Assembly: GCF_019977275.1 (NCBI RefSeq) | Contig: NZ_AP024650.1 | Span: 248,001 to 312,000, forward strand | DNA: 64,000 nucleotides | From: Arthrobacter sp. StoSoilB19 | GTDB lineage: Bacteria > Actinomycetota > Actinomycetes > Actinomycetales > Micrococcaceae | Direction: 5' to 3' | Shown here: piece after piece, positions 53,194 through 62,232 of the stretch | Layout of the letters: each line of letters opens with the position of its first letter | Position numbering within the stretch: position 1 is the stretch's first letter | The notes under the pieces: model-generated | The model's input: the letters and a program-made list of their open reading frames with translations, nothing else | The model's database searches: none | What the model was told of the DNA's origin: nothing | Program-made: the position numbers and the translations under genes

Positions 53194-54674
53194 GTCCCAC
53201 CCGACTTGAATTTCCGGAGGGTTTCCTCTGGGGCGCGGCAACAGCTGCCTATCAGATCGAAGGCGCAGCACACACCGGCGGCCGAGAGGACTCCATCTGG
53301 GATGTGTTCGCCCGGCTGCCCGGTGCCGTCGCGGACGGCCACAACGGTGAGGTGGCCTGCGACCACTACCGGCTCTACAAGCAGGACGTGGCGCTCATGG
53401 GCAAGCTGCACATGAAGGCGTACCGGTTCTCCACGTCCTGGGCGCGCTGCGTGCCCGACGGCGTCACACCCAACCCGGAAGGGATCGCCTTCTACTCCCG
53501 CCTGGTGGATGAACTGCTGGCCGCCGGGATCACGCCATGGCTGACCCTCTACCACTGGGACCTGCCACAGGCACTTGAAGAGAAAGGCGGCTGGGCCAAC
53601 CGGGACACCGCATACCGTTTCGCCGAGTACGCGGCCCTGATGCACAGCGTGCTGGGGGACCGGGTCCGCATCTGGACGACCCTTAACGAGCCGTGGTGCT
53701 CGGCTTTCCTTGGCTACGCTGCCGGCATCCATGCCCCGGGGCGTCAGGAGCCCCGTTCAGCCCTTGCTGCGGCACACCACCTTTTGCTGGGTCACGGCCT
53801 GGCGGTCCGGGAACTCCGGCGCCGAGACGCTTCAACGTCCCTGGGCATTACCCTGAACCTGACGGTCGCCGATCCCAGGGACCCCGGCAGCGCCGGCGAC
53901 CGGGACGCTGCCAGGCGGATCGACGGGCAGTTCAACAGGATTTTCCTTGACCCGTTGTTCCGCGGCGAGTATCCGGACGATCTCCTGGCAGACGTCGCAC
54001 ACCTGGGAATGGCTGACCTGGTGCATGACGGTGACCTGGATCTTATTTCCACGCCGCTGGACCTGCTGGGCGTCAACTACTATCACGGTGAATCCCTCAC
54101 GAAGGACCCGGCGGACCCCGGGGAACAGGCGGGGCAGGAGACGACGTCGGTCCCCGGGCAGGCAGCGCGCCCGGTGTCCTCCCCTTTCGTGGCGGCCGAC
54201 GGGGCGCGGTCGGTTCCAAGGGGCCTGCCAAGAACGGGCATGGGCTGGGAGGTCCAGCCGGAGGGGCTGCGGCGCCTGCTCAACCGGCTGCATGGAGACT
54301 ACACCGGCCCCGCCGGGATCCCCATGTACATCACCGAAAACGGGGCCGCCTACAATGATGTTCCCAATGAAGCGGGGTTCGTGGACGACCAGGACCGGCT
54401 GGGGTTCTTCGCAGCCCATCTCCAGGCCGTCCACGGGGCCATCGAAGACGGCGTGGATGTCCGCGGCTATCTCGCATGGTCCCTGCTGGACAACTTTGAA
54501 TGGTCCTTTGGATACCATCAGCGCTTCGGCCTGGTCCGGGTGGACTATCCAACCCAGAATCGTGTCCCGAAAGCGAGCGGTTTGTGGTACGCGGCGGTGG
54601 CATCCGGCAACGCCATGACGGCGGCCAGCAACCTCGTGCCGGCATCAGGTCAAGGTGTCGTATTGTCGGTGTAA
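53190..54674 (+). CDS. Beta-glucosidase, GH1
   Basis: 494 residues. The N-terminal signature FPEGFLWGAATAAYQIEGA is exact; acid/base is Glu167 in TLNEPWC and nucleophile Glu383 in YITENGAAY. With no signal peptide it works in the cytoplasm on imported beta-glucosides. It is the fourth gene of the operon and is coupled to both neighbours (ATGA upstream, TAATG downstream). Confidence 0.95.
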   Translation: MSPTRLEFPEGFLWGAATAAYQIEGAAHTGGREDSIWDVFARLPGAVADGHNGEVACDHYRLYKQDVALMGKLHMKAYRFSTSWARCVPDGVTPNPEGIAFYSRLVDELLAAGITPWLTLYHWDLPQALEEKGGWANRDTAYRFAEYAALMHSVLGDRVRIWTTLNEPWCSAFLGYAAGIHAPGRQEPRSALAAAHHLLLGHGLAVRELRRRDASTSLGITLNLTVADPRDPGSAGDRDAARRIDGQFNRIFLDPLFRGEYPDDLLADVAHLGMADLVHDGDLDLISTPLDLLGVNYYHGESLTKDPADPGEQAGQETTSVPGQAARPVSSPFVAADGARSVPRGLPRTGMGWEVQPEGLRRLLNRLHGDYTGPAGIPMYITENGAAYNDVPNEAGFVDDQDRLGFFAAHLQAVHGAIEDGVDVRGYLAWSLLDNFEWSFGYHQRFGLVRVDYPTQNRVPKASGLWYAAVASGNAMTAASNLVPASGQGVVLSV

Positions 54675-55726
54675 TGAACGCAAACTCCAGCCGCCCGGCC
54701 CCGGCAGGGGCGGGGCGGCCAAGTCCAACGCTGGAGGACCTGGCGTCGGCCGCCGGCGTGTCCCGCTCTACTGCCTCCCGTGCCATCAACGGCGGATTGA
54801 AGGTGAGTCCCGAAGCCAAAGCGGCCGTCGACGCCGCGATCGTCGCTTTGGGCTACACGCCCAACCGTGCTGCGCGGAGCCTGGTTACCCGGCGTGCGGG
54901 TTCGGTGGCCCTGGTGATCCCTGAACCTGATGCCAAGGTCATGATGGACCCTTATTTTGCTGCGGTGATCACGGGAGTCAACGAGGCACTGCGCGATACG
55001 GACCTGCAGCTGGTCCTGCTGATGTCCCGGGCAGGGGACGATTCTGCACGGACCATCCGCTACCTGCGCGGCGGTCACGTTGACGGCGCGATCGTGGTGT
55101 CCCATCACCGGGCGGACGACTGGGTGGAGACCCTGGGAGCCACCGGGCTGCCAACCGTCTTCATCGGCAGGCCGTGGGACACGGCATCCGGGATTCCCTA
55201 CGTGGACCTGGACAACTTCGAGGGCGGCCGGTTGGCAGCGCGGCACCTGGCCGGCATCGGCCGCACCAGGCTCGGAACTGTTGCCGGCCCTACGGACATG
55301 ACAGCCGCCGTCGACCGCCTGGAAGGTTGGCTGCAGGGATTGCGGGAAGCCGGCCTCCAGCCCGGGCCCGTCATCCACGGGGACTTCACGACGGCGGGAG
55401 GTGCGGAGGCTACGGAGCACCTGCTGTCCACGGCGCCTGAGGTGGACGGGATCTTCGCTGCGTCCGACCTCATGGCGCTTGGCGTCGTGGACACTCTTCG
55501 AAGTGCGGGCCGCCGTGTGCCCGTCGACGTGGCGGTTGTCGGCTTCGATAACCATTCCATCCAGGCGGCGAACGGCCTGGGACTGACAACGGTGGCCCAT
55601 CCCATGGTGGAGATGGCTGCTGCGGCAGGAAAGCTTCTGGTCAGCGCCATCGGAAACCCCGAAGAGGCATCGGAACCGGTCATCTATCCGGCGGAACTGG
55701 TGGTGCGCGGGAGCACCGCCCCGTGA
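54674..55726 (+). CDS. LacI-family repressor, CebR-like
   Basis: 350 residues from the ATG at 54674 (TAATG overlap with the beta-glucosidase). The DNA-binding segment TLEDLASAAGVSRSTASRAI and hinge RAARSLVTRRAGSVALVIPE closely resemble Streptomyces CebR, whose operator matches the three boxes at 49.8 kb. It closes its own operon, so repression is autoregulated and relieved by a beta-gluco-disaccharide. Confidence 0.9.
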   Translation: MNANSSRPAPAGAGRPSPTLEDLASAAGVSRSTASRAINGGLKVSPEAKAAVDAAIVALGYTPNRAARSLVTRRAGSVALVIPEPDAKVMMDPYFAAVITGVNEALRDTDLQLVLLMSRAGDDSARTIRYLRGGHVDGAIVVSHHRADDWVETLGATGLPTVFIGRPWDTASGIPYVDLDNFEGGRLAARHLAGIGRTRLGTVAGPTDMTAAVDRLEGWLQGLREAGLQPGPVIHGDFTTAGGAEATEHLLSTAPEVDGIFAASDLMALGVVDTLRSAGRRVPVDVAVVGFDNHSIQAANGLGLTTVAHPMVEMAAAAGKLLVSAIGNPEEASEPVIYPAELVVRGSTAP

Positions 55727-55739
55727 CCCATTAACCCAG

Positions 55740-55767
55740 TAACCCGCGAACCTACAGCCCCGGGTTA
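55740..55767. terminator. Possible bidirectional terminator between convergent genes
   Basis: TAACCCG (55740-55746) pairs with CGGGTTA (55761-55767) across a 14-base loop, between the stops of the CebR-like and hexapeptide genes. The stem is short and lacks a T run. Confidence 0.35.
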
Positions 55768-56214
55768 GGCCGCTATCCCGCCCTTGACTCTCCGGTGCTG
55801 CCGGTGCCGGGCCGGTGCCAGGCGTGAGTGCGCCCCGGCGAGGACCTCGCTGCCGTCAGGCACCGTGCTGTCGCTGTCCAGGTGGGCGCCGTGTTCGATC
55901 AGGACGCTGGAACCAATCCTTGAGTGGCTGCCAATGTGGACCCGGTTGCCGATCACCGTGCCCCGGCCAATGCGCACGCCATCGCCGATCACCGTCCGGT
56001 CACCGATCGTCGCGTCCCGGTCGATCCAGCTGCCGTGTCCAATCCGGCAGCCTGCACCCACCCTGGCCCCGTGTTCCACATAGCTCATGGAGCCGATCCT
56101 GGCGCTGTCGGCCACGATGGCTCCAGGTGCAATGAGGCCGCCGCCGTTGTCGTGGCGGGCATACCGGGTGACCTTGCCGGCGTCGTCCTCAACTGACACA
56201 AACTTTGCGGTCAT
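55765..56214 (-). CDS. Hexapeptide-repeat (left-handed beta-helix) protein
   Basis: 149 residues. From residue 25 to about 125 it has tandem hexapeptides of the [LIV]-G-x4 type (IGHGSWIDRDATIGDRTVIG, then IGRGTVIGNRVHIG), predicting about five turns of a left-handed beta-helix. No acyltransferase catalytic His loop or C-terminal domain is clear, so it may be a structural or carbonic-anhydrase-like relative. The basic C-terminus (RHRQHRRVKG) is unusual. Monocistronic. Confidence 0.8.
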   Translation of the reverse strand: MTAKFVSVEDDAGKVTRYARHDNGGGLIAPGAIVADSARIGSMSYVEHGARVGAGCRIGHGSWIDRDATIGDRTVIGDGVRIGRGTVIGNRVHIGSHSRIGSSVLIEHGAHLDSDSTVPDGSEVLAGAHSRLAPARHRQHRRVKGGIAA

Positions 56215-56311
56215 ACCATCCCTCGTTAACGCCGCGGTTATTTACCGCGCAGTAGGTTAACGGCTGGGAGTGCCGTGGGATTCCCAACCGGGAAGGTAAA
56301 GAGGCCGAAAG

Positions 56312-56971
56312 CTACGCCACCAGGTTGGCTGCCGCGGTGTCCATGTGTTCCAGGATGGTCTTGCGGGCCAGGGTGGCATCCCCGGTGTCGATGGCGGCGA
56401 CGATGTCCTTGTGCCGGTCCACGCTCATGTTGCTGACGCCTTTTTCCAGGCCGGCGAACATGATGGACATCCGGATGGAGCCCTCCAGGGATTCCCAGGA
56501 GTGGAGCAGTGTTTCGTTGCCGGTGAGCCGGCACAGCGTGCGGTGGAATTCGAGATCGGATTCGATCCGCGCCTCAAGGCTGCCGCTGGCCGCGGCCTCC
56601 ATGGCGTCAATGGCCTTGTGCAGTGATTCGGTGACCTGCTGCCGGTCCGGCAGTTCGCACAGGGTCCGGGCAGCCAGGGACTCCAGGGCGGCGCGGACGG
56701 AGTAAATGTCCCGGATTTCCTTTTCGTCCAGGTGCCGGACGGACAGCCTGCCGCGGGGGCCGGCGGACAGCAGGCCCTCCTGCTCCAGTTGGCGGAGGGC
56801 TTCGCGAAGGGTGCCGCGGCTGATCTGCAGCATCTCGGACAGCTCGGTTTCCACCAGGTGGCGGCCGGGTTCCAGTTCTCCGCTGGTGATGGCGGTCCTC
56901 AGCGCCGAGAGCGCCTGCTCGCGCAGGCTCTTCTTTTCCAGTCCCAGCAAGGGGGCGGTCAGTCCGGCCAT
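56312..56971 (-). CDS. GntR-family (FadR/FCD subfamily) regulator of the C4/branched sugar cluster
   Basis: 219 residues from the ATG at 56971, seven bases after GAGGAC; an in-frame ATG at 56992 lacks such a site. The winged helix reads LREQALSALRTAITSGELEP and LSEMLQISRGTLREALRQLE. The C-terminal FCD domain has metal-ligand candidates in DLEFHRTL and EHMD. A GACTGT-N2-ACAGTC palindrome lies just upstream of this gene, and two close copies plus a degenerate one lie upstream of the operons at 60.4-60.5 kb. Confidence 0.9.
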   Translation of the reverse strand: MAGLTAPLLGLEKKSLREQALSALRTAITSGELEPGRHLVETELSEMLQISRGTLREALRQLEQEGLLSAGPRGRLSVRHLDEKEIRDIYSVRAALESLAARTLCELPDRQQVTESLHKAIDAMEAAASGSLEARIESDLEFHRTLCRLTGNETLLHSWESLEGSIRMSIMFAGLEKGVSNMSVDRHKDIVAAIDTGDATLARKTILEHMDTAAANLVA

Positions 56972-56997
56972 GGCTTCTGTCCTCAATGTCATAAGTC

Positions 56998-57011
56998 GAC
57001 TGTTTACAGTC
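56998..57011. promoter_or_regulatory. GntR operator upstream of its own gene
   Basis: GACTGTTTACAGTC, a palindrome with perfect six-base arms, 27 bases upstream of the regulator's start. It indicates autoregulation. Confidence 0.75.
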
Positions 57012-57093
57012 GGTAGTAGTTTCGATAGTACGGCAGAATGCACGGCACCGGCTTAGGACCGGTGCCGTGCATTTTCCATCTGGTGCCTGGCCT

Positions 57094-58113
57094 TTAGCCG
57101 AGTTCGGCCAGGACCTTGGCGACGATGCGGTCTGTGGCCAGCCCGTAGCGCTCGTGCAGGGTGGGCAGGGCGCCGGCGTCCAGGAACTGGTCGGGGAGCG
57201 CCACGGGCACCACCCGCTTGCCCAGGCCCGCGGTGACGACGGCGGAGGCGACGGTTTCGAACAGTCCGCCCACCACGGAGTGGTTTTCCAGGGTGACGGC
57301 GAGCCGGTCGGTGTTGATCTCCTTGAGGACGGTTTCGGCGTCGAACGGCTTGATGGTGGGGGTGTGCACGACGGCGACGTCCACGTTGTGTGCCGCCAGC
57401 GCCTTGGCTGCCTGCAGCGCACGCATGGTCATCAGGCCGGAGGAGATGAAGACGACGTCGTTGCCGCCGCGCAGCACCTTGGCCTTGCCGAGTTCGAACG
57501 TGTAGTCGTACTCGTCCAGGACGGTGGGCACGTTGCCGCGCAGCAGGCGCAGGTAGGTGGGTCCTTCGGAGGCGGCGAGCTGCGGCACTGCCTGTTCGAT
57601 GTCGATCGAGTCGCAGGGGTCCACGATGGTCAGGTTGGGCATGCCGCGGAAGATCGCCATGTCCTCCGTGGCCTGGTGGCTTGGGCCGTAACCGGTGGTC
57701 AGGCCGGGCAGGCCGCCCACGATGTTGACGTTCAGGTTCGGTTCGGCCGCGTCCAGGCAGAGGAAGTCGTAGGCGCGGCGGGCGGCGAACACCGAGTAGG
57801 TGGACGCGAACGGAACGAGGCCGGTTTCGGCCAGGCCGGCGGCGGCGCCGAAGAGCAGCTGCTCGGCCATGCCCATCTGGAAGAACCGCTCCGGGAAGGC
57901 CTTGGCGAAGATGTGCATGTCCGTGTACTTGCCCAGGTCCGCGGTCAGGCCCACGATCCTGTCGTTCTCCTGCGCGGCCTTGACCAGGGCGTGACCGAAC
58001 GGCGCGGAGGACGTCTTCTGTCCCGGGTCCGCGAAGGATGCGATCATCGCCGAGGTCTTCAGCTTCGGCTTGGCCGCGGCTGCGGTATCGGGAGCCTCGG
58101 TGGTGGTGCTCAT
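57094..58113 (-). CDS. Split transketolase, C-terminal (Pyr/C-domain) subunit
   Basis: 339 residues. The pyrimidine-binding domain has the conserved Glu in FQMGMAEQLLFGAAAGLAE; GPSHQATEDMAIFRGMPN and the C-terminal domain (PTIKPFDAETVLKEI) follow. With the N-terminal subunit it makes a ThDP transketolase. Its ATG overlaps that gene's stop by four bases. Split forms occur in specialised pathways, for example AptA/AptB that act on apulose 4-phosphate. Confidence 0.92.
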   Translation of the reverse strand: MSTTTEAPDTAAAAKPKLKTSAMIASFADPGQKTSSAPFGHALVKAAQENDRIVGLTADLGKYTDMHIFAKAFPERFFQMGMAEQLLFGAAAGLAETGLVPFASTYSVFAARRAYDFLCLDAAEPNLNVNIVGGLPGLTTGYGPSHQATEDMAIFRGMPNLTIVDPCDSIDIEQAVPQLAASEGPTYLRLLRGNVPTVLDEYDYTFELGKAKVLRGGNDVVFISSGLMTMRALQAAKALAAHNVDVAVVHTPTIKPFDAETVLKEINTDRLAVTLENHSVVGGLFETVASAVVTAGLGKRVVPVALPDQFLDAGALPTLHERYGLATDRIVAKVLAELG

Positions 58114-59006
58114 GCTGGAGCCTTTCCTTCATATCCGGCGGTGAGTTGCTCGCGGCAGGTCTGCCATTCGTTTTCTTCGATGCGCATGAAGTGCGCCTTT
58201 TCGCGGTCCTCGAGCAGGGGGACGCCGCGGCCCACCTTGGTGTCGCACAGGATCACGGAGGGACGTCCGACGGCGGCGGCCTGGGCGGCTGCGTTGTCGA
58301 ACGCTGCCAGCAGCGCGCCGACGTCGTTCCCGTCCACCCGCTGCGTGTACCAGCCGAACGATTCCCACTTTTCGGTGACCGGCTCAGTCCGGAGCACGGT
58401 GTCGGTCTTGCCGTCGGCCTGCAGGGCGTTGATGTCCACCATGGCGGTGAGGTTGCCCAGCTGGTGGTGGTGCGCGCCCATGGCCGCTTCCCAGGTGGAG
58501 CCCTCGTCCAGCTCACCATCGGAGAGGAAGTTGAACACCCGGGCGCTTGAGCCCTGGTAGCGCAGGCCCAAAGCCATGCCGACGGCGATGGTCAGGCCGT
58601 GCCCCAGGGAGCCGCCGGAAATTTCCATGCCGGGGGTGTAGGTGGACATCCCGGACATGGGCAGCCGCGAGTCGTCCGAGCCGTAGGTTTCCAGCTCCTC
58701 GACCGGGACGATGCCGGCCTCCGCCAGGGCGGCGTAGTGGCCGATGGCGTAGTGCCCGGTGGAGAGCAGGAACCGGTCCCGGCCCTCCCAGTGCGGGTCA
58801 TCCGCGCGGAATTTCAGCTGGTCCCCGTAGACGGTGGCGAGCATGTCCGCGGCGCCCAGTGCCTGGCCCACGTACCCCTGGCCCTGCACCTCGCCCATGT
58901 TCAGGGCGTGGTGCCGGATCCGGTAGGCGGCGGCGCTGATCCTGTCCACACGTTCCGGGGTCACTGCGGTCTGCAGTGCGTTGTCCTGGACTGTATCTGT
59001 AGGCAT
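58110..59006 (-). CDS. Split transketolase, N-terminal (PP-domain) subunit
   Basis: 298 residues from the ATG at 59006, preceded by GGAG. The ThDP diphosphate site is FLSDGELDEGSTWEA followed by LTAMVDINALQADG; HHALNMGEVQGQGYVGQALG is the family N-terminus. It transfers a two-carbon ketol unit together with the second subunit. It is 36 bases downstream of the transporter gene in the same operon. Confidence 0.92.
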   Translation of the reverse strand: MPTDTVQDNALQTAVTPERVDRISAAAYRIRHHALNMGEVQGQGYVGQALGAADMLATVYGDQLKFRADDPHWEGRDRFLLSTGHYAIGHYAALAEAGIVPVEELETYGSDDSRLPMSGMSTYTPGMEISGGSLGHGLTIAVGMALGLRYQGSSARVFNFLSDGELDEGSTWEAAMGAHHHQLGNLTAMVDINALQADGKTDTVLRTEPVTEKWESFGWYTQRVDGNDVGALLAAFDNAAAQAAAVGRPSVILCDTKVGRGVPLLEDREKAHFMRIEENEWQTCREQLTAGYEGKAPA

Positions 59007-59042
59007 TACTGGCTCCGTGATCGTTTGGTGCGTGCGGGTCAT

Positions 59043-60380
59043 TCAGGCGTTGACGGTGTTGGGGGTGCTTTTGGTGGCTTCGTCGGCGAGCTCCCGTTCG
59101 CGCTTGCCCCAGGTTTCCCGGGTGGCGATGGCGGCCCAGAGGCCGATCAGGGCGTAGGCGCCGAAGAGCAGTGCCGGGCCCATCCAGCCGAAGCTGACGA
59201 ACAGCAGGGTGGTGATGAACGGGGTGAAGCCGGAGACCATGGCGGAGATCTGGTAGGCCAGGCTGGCGCCGGAGGCGCGGGTGCGGGCCTGGAAGAGCTC
59301 GGGGAACCACGAGCCCTGGGCACCGGCGAGCGAGTTCTGGCAGACAGCGTACGAGATCACGATGGTGATGATGATGGCAATGAACAGGCCGGTGTTGACC
59401 AGCAGGAACATCGGGATGGCGAACAGTGCGGCAAAGGCGGTGGACCAGACGTACAGGGGGCGGCGCCCGATGCGGTCCGTCAGTGCTGCCCAGGCCTGGG
59501 TGGCGAAGATGCCGATGGCCGACGCGATGCAGAGGGCGATCAGGGTCTGGCTCTTGTCCGCCAGGTGCTGGCTGTTGATGTAGGAAATCATGTAGGTGAT
59601 GGAGACGGCGTAGCCGGCGGTCTCGGCGATGCGCAGGCCGATGCCCTTGACGATGTTGCGCCAGTCAGTCTTGATGACCTCGACGATCGGGGCCTTGACG
59701 ATGGTGCCGCTGTCCTTGACTTCATCGAAGACCGGGGACTCGGGAACCTTGGAACGGATGATGAGGCCCACGATCACCAGCAGGATGCTGGCGAGGAACG
59801 GGATGCGCCAGGCGAGTTCGTTGCCGAGCTGGACGCTGAAGAGGAAGGTCAGGTTGGCCAGCAGCAGGCCCACGGGGAAGCCGGCCTGGACGATCCCGGT
59901 GTACTTGCCCTTTGATTTCCAGGGGGCGTGCTCGTAGCTCATCAGGATGGCGCCGCCCCACTCCGCACCGAAGGCCAGGCCCTGGACGATGCGGACGAAG
60001 ACGAGCAGTGCGGGGGCAAGCAGCCCCACCGCTGCGTAGGTGGGGAGCAGGCCGATGGCGAACGTGGCCAGGCCCATCAGGATCAGCGAGGCAACCAGGA
60101 CGGGCTTGCGGCCCACCTTGTCACCAAGGTGGCCGCCGATGATGCCGCCCAGCGGACGGGCCGCAAAGCCGACGCCCAAGGTGGCGAAGGAGGCAAGCGT
60201 GCCGGTGACGGGATCGCTGCCGGGGAAGAACGCGGTGCCGAAGTACAGTGCGGCAGCGGTGCCGAAGCCGATGAAGTCATACGTCTCGATGACGGCCCCA
60301 ACGCCGGATCCGATGGCAACTCGGCGGGCGTCCTTGGTGCCGTGCACCGGGCCGCGCATGGTCAGAGCATCTTTGCTCAT
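59043..60380 (-). CDS. MFS transporter, metabolite:H+ symporter (MHS) family
   Basis: 445 residues, about 12 membrane helices. Family patterns include IETYDFIGFGTAAALYFG, ARPLGGIIGGHLGDKVGRKP and GAEWGGAILMSYEHAP. MHS transporters import organic acids, polyols or amino acids with protons; here the substrate should feed the adjacent pathway. Start fixed at the ATG at 60380 with an AAAGGGAA site. First gene of the operon with the split transketolase. Confidence 0.9.
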   Translation of the reverse strand: MSKDALTMRGPVHGTKDARRVAIGSGVGAVIETYDFIGFGTAAALYFGTAFFPGSDPVTGTLASFATLGVGFAARPLGGIIGGHLGDKVGRKPVLVASLILMGLATFAIGLLPTYAAVGLLAPALLVFVRIVQGLAFGAEWGGAILMSYEHAPWKSKGKYTGIVQAGFPVGLLLANLTFLFSVQLGNELAWRIPFLASILLVIVGLIIRSKVPESPVFDEVKDSGTIVKAPIVEVIKTDWRNIVKGIGLRIAETAGYAVSITYMISYINSQHLADKSQTLIALCIASAIGIFATQAWAALTDRIGRRPLYVWSTAFAALFAIPMFLLVNTGLFIAIIITIVISYAVCQNSLAGAQGSWFPELFQARTRASGASLAYQISAMVSGFTPFITTLLFVSFGWMGPALLFGAYALIGLWAAIATRETWGKRERELADEATKSTPNTVNA

Positions 60381-60424
60381 GGTGGTTCCCTTTCGAAAAG
60401 CGGCTGAAGAAGTCCGCCGCTGTC

Positions 60425-60438
60425 GACTGTTAACAAAT
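60425..60438. promoter_or_regulatory. Degenerate GntR operator near the MFS start
   Basis: GACTGTTAACAAAT keeps the left half of GACTGT-N2-ACAGTC and ACA of the right half. It lies 45 bases upstream of the MFS start, in the 5' UTR. Confidence 0.45.
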
Positions 60439-60469
60439 TGGTACGACCCAGTGTGACGCACATCATCTA

Positions 60470-60483
60470 CACTGTCAACAGTC
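60470..60483. promoter_or_regulatory. GntR operator of the MFS-transketolase operon
   Basis: CACTGTCAACAGTC: core ACTGT-CA-ACAGT is palindromic. A minus-strand -35 TTGACA (60473-60478) overlaps it; the matching -10 CACACT (60450-60455) is weak. Confidence 0.7.
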
Positions 60484-60494
60484 GACTTTCAGAG

Positions 60495-60524
60495 TTGACT
60501 GTTGACAGTTAACGCGACTACTGT
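60495..60524 (+). promoter_or_regulatory. Promoter and GntR operator of the isomerase-SDR-kinase operon
   Basis: A -35 TTGACT (60495-60500) and -10 TACTGT (60519-60524) have an 18-base spacer. The operator GACTGTTGACAGTT (60497-60510), core ACTGT-TG-ACAGT, overlaps the -35. Bound repressor would block both divergent promoters together with the neighbouring site. Confidence 0.7.
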
Positions 60525-60566
60525 GGTGTCCATCACTACCGCTCGGCACGATTCAAAGGATCAATG

Positions 60567-61391
60567 ATGTTCCATTCCAGACTTGGGTGCTCATCCATCA
60601 GCTTCCGGCACCAGGACCTGGACACTGCCCTGGGCACCATGAAGGGTCTTGGTTTCGAGGAGATCGATCTGGGCGCCCTGCCCGGGGTCTGCGACCACGT
60701 GCCGTACGAACTTGACGGGGCCGCAGTGGCGGCGGTGTCGCAGGAAGTCGTCGCCTCCGGTGTGCGGGTCCGTTCAGTGAACGGCGACATCGGGGACCTG
60801 AACGCAGTCCTCGACGCCGATGGGCAGGACGCCAGGCGGCGCCACCTGGACGCCCTGCTCACCCTCACGGCCAACATCGGGGCCAAAGCCCTGGTGCTGC
60901 CCTGCGGCGCCCTGGACCACAACCCGGTCCGGAGCGTCGAGGGAGACCTGGACCTCATTGCCGCGCAGCTCGCTGCTGCTGGCCGGCGCGCTGCAGAGTT
61001 CGGCGTCGAACTCTGGACCGAATCCCTGCACTTCCTGCGGTTCTGCTGGAATCTGGAACGTGCGGGACTGCTGGCCGACCGGCTGGCCGGATCCGGCGTC
61101 GGAATCGTCATGGACTTCAGCCACATCACGGCTGCCGGCGAGGACGTCCAGGCGTATCTTGACCGGCACCCTGGCCGCATCAGCCATGTCCACCTGCGCG
61201 ACGCCGTGCCGGGGAACATCAACCTCAGCATCGGCAACGGCGAGGCCGACTTCGCCGGCGGCCTGAAGCGGCTGGCCGCGGACGGCTACACGGGCCACTT
61301 CTCCCTGGAACTGGAGACCCGGGACGTCACCCATGACGAACGCCCGGCCGCCGCCGCCAAGGCTGCAAGCTTCATCACCGACCTCATCTGA
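60567..61391 (+). CDS. Sugar (phosphate) isomerase/epimerase, xylose isomerase-like TIM barrel
   Basis: 274 residues; the ATG at 60567 is six bases after AAAGGA (an ATG at 60564 is also possible). Metal-ligand positions of this family appear as Glu in ELWTESLH, Asp-His in MDFSHITA, His in ISHVHLRDA and Glu in FSLELETRD. Members interconvert ketoses and aldoses or epimerise them. It heads an operon with an SDR and a DhaK-type kinase, so it likely acts on a C4 or branched C5 sugar. Confidence 0.85.
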   Translation: MFHSRLGCSSISFRHQDLDTALGTMKGLGFEEIDLGALPGVCDHVPYELDGAAVAAVSQEVVASGVRVRSVNGDIGDLNAVLDADGQDARRRHLDALLTLTANIGAKALVLPCGALDHNPVRSVEGDLDLIAAQLAAAGRRAAEFGVELWTESLHFLRFCWNLERAGLLADRLAGSGVGIVMDFSHITAAGEDVQAYLDRHPGRISHVHLRDAVPGNINLSIGNGEADFAGGLKRLAADGYTGHFSLELETRDVTHDERPAAAAKAASFITDLI

Positions 61392-61416
61392 ACTGAACAA
61401 CCCAAGGAGCACCACC

Positions 61417-62190
61417 ATGACCGCCATCCAGCGCACCGCCGTCCTCACCGGAGCAACTTCGGACCGGGGCATCGGCATCACCACCGCCCGCCGCTACGCC
61501 CGTGAGGGCTGGGGCATCGTCATCCTGGACCTTGACGGCGAGAAGTCCGCCAAGGTCGCAGCCGAGATCGGCAATGAATTCAACGTTCCCGCCTTCGGCC
61601 ACGAGATCGACGTCGCCAACGAAGCCTCCGTCAGCGCAGCCCAGGCCGCCGTCGCCGCAGAGGTGGCCGCCGGCAACCTCCCGCCCGTCGGCGCCCTGGC
61701 CAACATTGCCGGCATCACCTCCCCGGTTCCGTTCCTGGAAACCACCCTTGAGCTGTGGCACAAGGTCATGGACGTCAACGCCACCGGCACCTACCTGGTG
61801 ACCAAGGCGTTCCTGCCGGAGATGATCGAGAACGGCTGGGGCCGGATCGTGAACATGTCCTCCGTCTCCGCCCAGCGCGGCGGCGGCGTCTTTGGCAAGG
61901 TCCCCTACTCCGCCGCCAAGGCAGCCATCCTGGGATTCACCAAGGCCCTGGCCCGCGAACTGGGCGCCACCGGCGTCACCGTCAACGCCATCACCCCGGG
62001 TGCCGTGGACACCAACATCCGCGTGGGCAGCACCGAGGAGCAGGAAGCCGCCATCAACGCGGGCATCCCGCTGGGCCGGAACGCCACCACGGAAGAAGTG
62101 GCCTCCGTCATCACCTTCCTGTCCTCCGAGGACTCCGCCTACCTCACCGGCACCACCATCGACATCAACGGCGGCAGCCACATCCACTAG
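61417..62190 (+). CDS. Short-chain dehydrogenase/reductase, probable polyol dehydrogenase
   Basis: 257 residues from the ATG at 61417, seven bases after AAGGAG. The cofactor loop TGATSDRGIG (11-20), NIAG (96-99), Ser near 150, Tyr164 and Lys168 (VPYSAAK) are all present. Asp after the second strand (VILDLDG) favours NAD over NADP. In an operon with an erythrulose-type kinase it could oxidise a tetritol to the ketose. Substrate unproven. Confidence 0.9.
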   Translation: MTAIQRTAVLTGATSDRGIGITTARRYAREGWGIVILDLDGEKSAKVAAEIGNEFNVPAFGHEIDVANEASVSAAQAAVAAEVAAGNLPPVGALANIAGITSPVPFLETTLELWHKVMDVNATGTYLVTKAFLPEMIENGWGRIVNMSSVSAQRGGGVFGKVPYSAAKAAILGFTKALARELGATGVTVNAITPGAVDTNIRVGSTEEQEAAINAGIPLGRNATTEEVASVITFLSSEDSAYLTGTTIDINGGSHIH

Positions 62191-62232
62191 CAGCAACAGC
62201 TCCCAGACCACCCCGGATGCCGGAGAACCCCC

